In this document: piece after piece, positions 59,900 through 64,000 of the stretch
Position numbering within the stretch: position 1 is the stretch's first letter
Layout: every line of letters starts with the position of its first letter
Source: Caulobacter henricii
Lineage (GTDB): Bacteria; Pseudomonadota; Alphaproteobacteria; Caulobacterales; Caulobacteraceae
Length of the DNA stretch: 64,000 nt
Assembly: GCF_001414055.1 (NCBI RefSeq)
Contig: NZ_CP013002.1
Location: 1,922,001-1,986,000, forward strand
Direction of reading: 5' to 3'
Position numbers and translations under genes: made by a program
Notes under the pieces: model-generated
The model's database searches: none
Told to the model about the DNA's origin: nothing
Seen by the model: only the letters and a program-made list of their open reading frames with translations

Positions 59900-60295
59900 C
59901 TATTCCGGCTTCCAGGGCTGGTAGTCGCTCGTCGCTACGGCGCGCTCTCCGCCCCGCGACAGGGAGCCCTTTGGACGCCAGGCGTGGACGGTCCCGGTCA
60001 GGTTGGGGATGTGATCCTTTTCCCAGCTGCGACGCGGCAGCGGGTTCGTGGTCGGCGGCTCATCGAAGGTATAGTGCAACCAGCCGCTCCATTCGGCCGG
60101 CACCTTCGAAGCCTCGGCATAACCGTCATAGATCACCCAGCGGCGCTTGTGGCTGTCATAGCTGTCGCTGGCGTCACGGGCTTCGAAATAGCGATTGCCG
60201 AAATCGTCCTGACCCACGAACACGCCGCGACGGCCAATGTGGAAGCGCTGACCGAGGGTCGCGCCATTCCACCACGTGAAGATCGCTTTCAGCAC
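59900..60295 (-). CDS. NADH:ubiquinone oxidoreductase accessory subunit, NDUFA12/B17.2-like
   Basis: 131 aa. The family is clear from FTWWNGATLGQRFHIGRRGVFVGQDDFGNRYFEAR, RRWVIYDGYAEASKVPAEWSGWLHYTFDEPP and HIPNLTGTVHAWRP. It is the bacterial counterpart of complex I accessory subunit NDUFA12, found in alphaproteobacteria, and acts at the inner membrane. I start it at a GTG at 60295 (VLKAIFTWWN), because longer forms upstream are Arg-rich shadow sequence; the ribosome binding site is weak. Confidence 0.92.
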   Translation of the reverse strand: MLKAIFTWWNGATLGQRFHIGRRGVFVGQDDFGNRYFEARDASDSYDSHKRRWVIYDGYAEASKVPAEWSGWLHYTFDEPPTTNPLPRRSWEKDHIPNLTGTVHAWRPKGSLSRGGERAVATSDYQPWKPE

Positions 60296-60513
60296 TACTT
60301 CTGCACCCGAGTTTGCAAGGCCTTCATGGTCGCGCCGAGCACGACGAAGCGCACGGACTATAGGCCGCGCAGCTTCTAGCGTCCAGCTTCTGACCGGGCG
60401 ATGGCAATTCAACATCTTGTGGATGGTATGCAACTGGACCCCCACATCTATTGAAGCGCCGCGGACCTCGATCTAGATTGTCGGCCTCTTGGCGCTCAGC
60501 CGCGGAATCGCCC
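60296..60513. other. Divergent intergenic region before the NrdJ-like gene
   Basis: 218 bases between the GTG of the NDUFA12-like gene and the ATG at 60514. No gene or clear hairpin is seen; both divergent promoters must lie here. Confidence 0.4.
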
Positions 60514-63219
60514 ATGCGCAGTCAGTCCGGAATTGTCGATCAACCTTACCGGGCGGAACGACGCGAGCTTGAGCGCTGCAACGGCGTCGTTGAGGTCCTC
60601 GCACCCTCCACCTGGACCGATGCTCGGGTCGAAGCCTGGCTGGATTGGTTCGGTGAACCCCAGGCGGCAGACGAACTCTTGGGAGGCGGGCCGGCCCGCT
60701 ATGCCGAAGGTCTCGCCAAGGCGGGCCTGGCCAAGGGCCTGTTCGCCGATCCTGCGGATGCCGGCGCGTTCCAGGACGCACTGCTGACGACCATGCTCAG
60801 CGGCCTGGCGACGCCAGGCTCGGCCGGGTTGGCCCTGACGCCCCTGCCAGACATCGCCGAGATCGAATTTCGCCACGCCGCCGAAGCCCAGCTGGGGCGC
60901 CTGAGAAGCCATGCCCTGGCCAGCAGGGCCGCCGAACGGCTGGACGCTGCCCTTGCCCAGGTTGGAGACACCGTCCAGCGCTGCCATGGCGACGCCAAGG
61001 CCTGCGCAGATCCCCGCAAGAACAGCGCCCTCGCCCGCGCCGCCCGCCGGGCCCGCGACCTTGGGGCCGATGACCGGATGATCTCCGAAGCCATCGCCCT
61101 AGCCGGCGCCAGCCGGACACCGCTGCTTGATCACAGCGCGCCGCCGAAAATCTCGATGGTGGCGTCTGGCTCGCGCGCCACCGTTTCTGCCGGCGATGAC
61201 AATGCCAGTTTCGCCGCCCAGATCGGCTGGGAAACCAGTGCCCTGACCCTGGCCCTATCCCTGGAAGACACCGAAGTCCTGGTCCGCGGGAGCGGGTTTG
61301 GTGCAGTGATCGATGCCTGCGCCTTTCAGAAGGACGTCGGCTTCGACATCCAGGGCTTCACCTATGCCGTTCACATCTGGGCGACGGCGCTGGAAATCGA
61401 GCGCGGGGAACAGCCCGCAAGGCTCGGCCTGGCCGGCGTCGGCGACTGGCTGCTGACCCAGGGCCTGTCCCTGGCGAGCAGTGACGGTCGCGACGGTGCC
61501 GCAGCCCTCTGGGCGCTGACCGTCGGTGCCGCCCTGTCCGCCAGTGCGGAAGCCGCTGCAAGCCTGGGGGCCGAACCGGCCTTCATCCAGGATCGGCAGA
61601 TTGTCCTGCGCGGTCTCGCCGAGCGACGGGTACGGGCAGCCGCCCTGCGTTCACCCCTGGCCTCGGAAGCGGCCACGGCCCTGGCCATGGCCCACGGCCT
61701 GGCCAAGAAGCATGGACTGCGGTCCTGCGCCCTGATCTCGGCTTTCGAGGACCCCGAAGCGGCCCTTCGACTGGGTAGTCGCCCAACGGGCTGGGCGGGT
61801 GTCGCATCGCCGGTATCCGTCACCCAGACCGCGGATGGCCTGCTCGTGCCCGCATTCAGCGCTGCCGCCTTCGGATGCCTGTCCGGGGCCAAGGCCGATA
61901 TAGACGCCGCGCGCCGCCATGCCCTCGGCCATGGATCTCTGATCGACTCTCCGGCCATCGACCACGCTGTCCTGCAGGCGCGAGGCTTTACATCCCACGA
62001 GATCGAACAGGTCGAGGACGCTCTGAGATCGGCCAACGGGCTTCGGCAGGCCTTTGCGCCGGCTATCGTCGGGGCCGGATTCCTGAGCGACGTCCTCGGT
62101 GCGCCATCCCGCGCCCTGGCCCAGGCCGATTTCGATACCCTGGCCTTTGCTGGCTTTTCGCCGGCCGAGATCCTCACCGCGGAGCACCATGCCCTCGGTA
62201 CCGGCCGACTGGCCGACTGCGAGGCCCTCAGCCCCGAAATCCGTGCCGTCTTTCTCTCCGCCGAAGCGCCGGTCCTGGCCGATCGCCTGGCCATGGTGGT
62301 GGCCGTGGAGACCTTCGCCTGCCTGCCGGTACCGGTCGAGCTGCACCTGCCCTTCGACTCCCGGCCGGCGGATGGTGCACGCCTGCAGGCCGCAGCCGCC
62401 CGCGCCGGGGTACGCGCCCTTCGCCTGCAACGGGCCGAGCCGCCGGCCAGCTTCAAGCTGGACCTGCCGGAAGAACCCGTCGAGACGCCGCGACCGGCGG
62501 CTCGCGAACCCATCGTCACAGAGCGGGTCATTGAGAAGATCGTCGAGCGTGACCGCTCCCGCCGCAAGCTTCCGGACCGCCGCAAGGGCTATATCCAGAA
62601 GGCGGCCGTCGGGGGTCACAAGGTCTATCTGCATACCGGCGAGTATGACGATGGCGAGGTCGGCGAGATCTTCATCGACATGCACAAGGAAGGCGCCGCC
62701 TTCCGCAGCCTGATGAACAACTTTGCCATCGCCGTGTCGCTGGGCCTGCAGCATGGCGTGCCTCTGGACGAATTTGTCGATGCCTTTGTCTTCACGCGCT
62801 TTGAGCCGGCCGGACCGGTAACGGGCAACGACTCCATCAAGTCGGCGACCTCGATCCTCGACTATGTCTTCCGCGAACTCGGCGTTTCCTATCTCGGCCG
62901 GGACGACCTCGCCAATGCTGACCCGCAGGAGTTCAATGCGGACGGCCTGGGCCACGGCAAGGCCGACGCTCCCGAGGCTGCGGCCGAGCCCCTGCCCGCC
63001 AGCAAGTTCATCTCCAAGGGCTTCTCGCGTGGCGCGGCCACAGACAACCTTGTCTTCCTGCCGTTTGGTGGGCGCAAGCTCGAGGACAGTGGACGGGCCG
63101 CCAGCAGCGAAGCCGACTTCTGCCCGGCCTGCGGCGACATCGCCCTGACACAGCGCGGTGCCATCACGGTCTGTGACAGCTGCGGGACCCAGTCCAACCG
63201 CTCTGAGCCGGCCAGCTGA
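60514..63219 (+). CDS. Degenerate class II ribonucleotide reductase-like protein (NrdJ-related, TSCPD domain), predicted non-catalytic
   Basis: 901 aa. The C-terminal part (about 688-805) is an almost textbook NrdJ TSCPD region: [56 protein letters not shown], and [20 protein letters not shown] zinc ribbon follows (FCPACG and VCDSCG, about 868-890). N-terminal of that, weaker NrdJ echoes appear in order: [19 protein letters not shown] (about 166), [24 protein letters not shown] (about 303) and [23 protein letters not shown] (about 462). The reductase motif NPCSEY is absent, and the terminal Cys pair of NrdJ is missing. The length is short of the roughly 1,200 aa of true NrdJ. I start at 60514, not 60451, since the homologous N-terminus begins there. 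Function unknown. Confidence 0.85.
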   Translation: MRSQSGIVDQPYRAERRELERCNGVVEVLAPSTWTDARVEAWLDWFGEPQAADELLGGGPARYAEGLAKAGLAKGLFADPADAGAFQDALLTTMLSGLATPGSAGLALTPLPDIAEIEFRHAAEAQLGRLRSHALASRAAERLDAALAQVGDTVQRCHGDAKACADPRKNSALARAARRARDLGADDRMISEAIALAGASRTPLLDHSAPPKISMVASGSRATVSAGDDNASFAAQIGWETSALTLALSLEDTEVLVRGSGFGAVIDACAFQKDVGFDIQGFTYAVHIWATALEIERGEQPARLGLAGVGDWLLTQGLSLASSDGRDGAAALWALTVGAALSASAEAAASLGAEPAFIQDRQIVLRGLAERRVRAAALRSPLASEAATALAMAHGLAKKHGLRSCALISAFEDPEAALRLGSRPTGWAGVASPVSVTQTADGLLVPAFSAAAFGCLSGAKADIDAARRHALGHGSLIDSPAIDHAVLQARGFTSHEIEQVEDALRSANGLRQAFAPAIVGAGFLSDVLGAPSRALAQADFDTLAFAGFSPAEILTAEHHALGTGRLADCEALSPEIRAVFLSAEAPVLADRLAMVVAVETFACLPVPVELHLPFDSRPADGARLQAAAARAGVRALRLQRAEPPASFKLDLPEEPVETPRPAAREPIVTERVIEKIVERDRSRRKLPDRRKGYIQKAAVGGHKVYLHTGEYDDGEVGEIFIDMHKEGAAFRSLMNNFAIAVSLGLQHGVPLDEFVDAFVFTRFEPAGPVTGNDSIKSATSILDYVFRELGVSYLGRDDLANADPQEFNADGLGHGKADAPEAAAEPLPASKFISKGFSRGAATDNLVFLPFGGRKLEDSGRAASSEADFCPACGDIALTQRGAITVCDSCGTQSNRSEPAS

Positions 63220-63292
63220 TCCTCGCCGGGTGTCCCTGTTCGTCTGGCCTTAAGGTTGCTGAGCCATGGTCCTAGCGCCTTTACCCGCCAGG

Positions 63293-63808
63293 ATGCGTTC
63301 CAGAATGACACCGATCGCCCGCCTTGCCGCCCTTGTCCTCAGCCTTGCCACTGTGGCGAGCGCCCAGCCTGTGCTGGCCCAGAACGCCGGTCAGATCGCC
63401 AAGGTGCGCAAGGGTGCCAGTTGCCCGGGTTGCAATCTCTTTCAGGCGGACCTTACCGGCCTGACCCTGCGCGGTCTCAATCTGTCCGGAGCACGACTGC
63501 GCCAGGCCGAGCTCTCCACGGTCGTCATGAACCGCACCCGTTTCGCGAGGGCGGATCTTCGCGATGCCAATGCCTATGGCGGCGTATTCAGCGGAGCCAG
63601 CTTTGCCGGGGCGGATCTGACCAATGCCAGCTTTGTCGGCACCTACCTTGCGGGGGCCAATTTCACCGGGGCCAATCTGGGTGGTGTCAATTTCTCGGGG
63701 GCCGAAATGAACCGCGCCCTGGGACTGACCCAGGCCCAGCTGAACCGGGCCTGCGGCGATCCCGCCACCCGTTTACCGCGTGGCCTTACCCTTCCCGGTT
63801 GCCGTTAA
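63293..63808 (+). CDS. Secreted pentapeptide-repeat protein
   Basis: 171 aa. A signal peptide (MRSRMTPIARLAALVLSLATVASAQPVLAQ, read as two shorter segments) leads into a stretch beginning CPGCNLFQADL, followed by about ten A(D/N)LxX-type pentapeptides: ADLTGLTLRGLNLSGARL, ADLRDANAYGGVFSGASF, ADLTNASFVGTYLAGANF, ANLGGVNFSGAEM. It should form a right-handed quadrilateral beta-helix in the periplasm. Function unknown. The start could also be 63266 or 63305; none has a strong ribosome binding site. Confidence 0.82.
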   Translation: MRSRMTPIARLAALVLSLATVASAQPVLAQNAGQIAKVRKGASCPGCNLFQADLTGLTLRGLNLSGARLRQAELSTVVMNRTRFARADLRDANAYGGVFSGASFAGADLTNASFVGTYLAGANFTGANLGGVNFSGAEMNRALGLTQAQLNRACGDPATRLPRGLTLPGCR

Positions 63809-63901
63809 GGTCCTGTCATTACGGCGATTTAAGTGGCGCCGGGCGGCTCCCGGCCCCAAATCGTATCCATGCCGTCGCGTACTGACGGGTAGGAGAACAT
63901 C

Positions 63902-64000
63902 ATGTCCCGCATGGGCGTTTCACTCGCGGTTCTGACCCTGGCCCTTTCGACCCTGGCCGGACAGGCCCAAGCCGGTCCTGAGGACAAGGACGTCGCTCGG
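63902..64000 (+). CDS. Exported protein, start only (cut by window edge)
   Basis: Thirty-three codons are visible: a signal peptide of about 24 residues ending QAQA, then GPEDKDVAR. AGGAG at 63891-63895 is well placed before the ATG. The identity cannot be told from this fragment. Confidence 0.7.
   Translation, partial: MSRMGVSLAVLTLALSTLAGQAQAGPEDKDVAR

Overview
This window is a gene-dense, GC-rich stretch of chromosome from an alphaproteobacterium, almost certainly a member of the Caulobacterales (Caulobacter or a close relative). The evidence is gene content and order: eno-ftsB-pdhA-pdhB; a DgcB-type diguanylate cyclase close to a large iscR-suf operon; an M23 peptidase followed by a bactofilin; prfB, penicillin-binding protein 1A, amiC and rne in a row; aroQ-accB-accC-aat convergent with DUF2155 and NDUFA12-type genes; and a LexA box of the alphaproteobacterial form GAAC-N7-GAAC. 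No rRNA, tRNA, CRISPR, insertion sequence or prophage was recognised. Composition looks even throughout, so this reads as core chromosome.

Layout. 1-7.8 kb (mostly minus strand): pyruvate dehydrogenase E1 (pdhB cut by the window edge, pdhA), ftsB, enolase, a plus-strand crotonase, ribosomal protein L32, CTP synthase and SecG. 7.9-16.4 kb: a GNAT acetyltransferase, triose-phosphate isomerase, then a plus-strand run of a PpiD-like foldase, trpE, trpG, trpD and trpC with a small antisense membrane ORF between trpE and trpG. 16.5-25.6 kb: an acyltransferase, signal peptidase I, lexA with its own operators, mfd, sdhE, a methyltransferase and a DEAD-box helicase (probable rhlB). 25.7-29.4 kb: a coniferyl-type aldehyde dehydrogenase, dgcB and a second crotonase. 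29.4-38.9 kb: a twelve-gene minus-strand run from iscR through cysteine desulfurase, sufB, a VOC protein, an unknown 100-aa protein, sufC, sufD, sufS, sufT and an A-type carrier, then a GT9 glycosyltransferase, a DUF6165 protein and an ACT protein. 38.9-50 kb: a hydrolase, anmK, tyrS, bcp, M23 peptidase and bactofilin, prfB with its programmed frameshift, penicillin-binding protein 1A and amiC. 50-64 kb: rne, an M48 protease with TPRs, a DsbA-like oxidoreductase, thiGS, aroQ, accBC, aat, DUF2155 and NDUFA12 proteins, a degenerate class II ribonucleotide-reductase-like protein, a pentapeptide-repeat protein and one cut gene.

How the genes work together. Cell-envelope growth is well represented (PBP1A, AmiC, M23 peptidase, bactofilin, AnmK, FtsB, LepB, SecG). 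The RNA-degradosome partners RNase E and a probable RhlB are both present. Fe-S cluster assembly is a single IscR-led unit. Tryptophan synthesis, fatty-acid initiation (AccBC) and the glycolysis-to-acetyl-CoA step (Tpi, Eno, Pdh) make up the central metabolism seen here.

The most unusual items are the 901-residue protein at 60514-63219, which keeps an almost intact NrdJ C-terminal TSCPD domain and zinc ribbon but appears to have lost the reductase active site; a dispersed multi-hairpin repeat present twice, both times between convergent genes; several dyad operators (iscR, lexA, aldehyde dehydrogenase, crotonase); a Tyr-Tyr micro-ORF ahead of tyrS; and two unexplained genes translationally coupled inside the suf operon. 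Family assignments come from reading the translations and from general knowledge; no database search was run.
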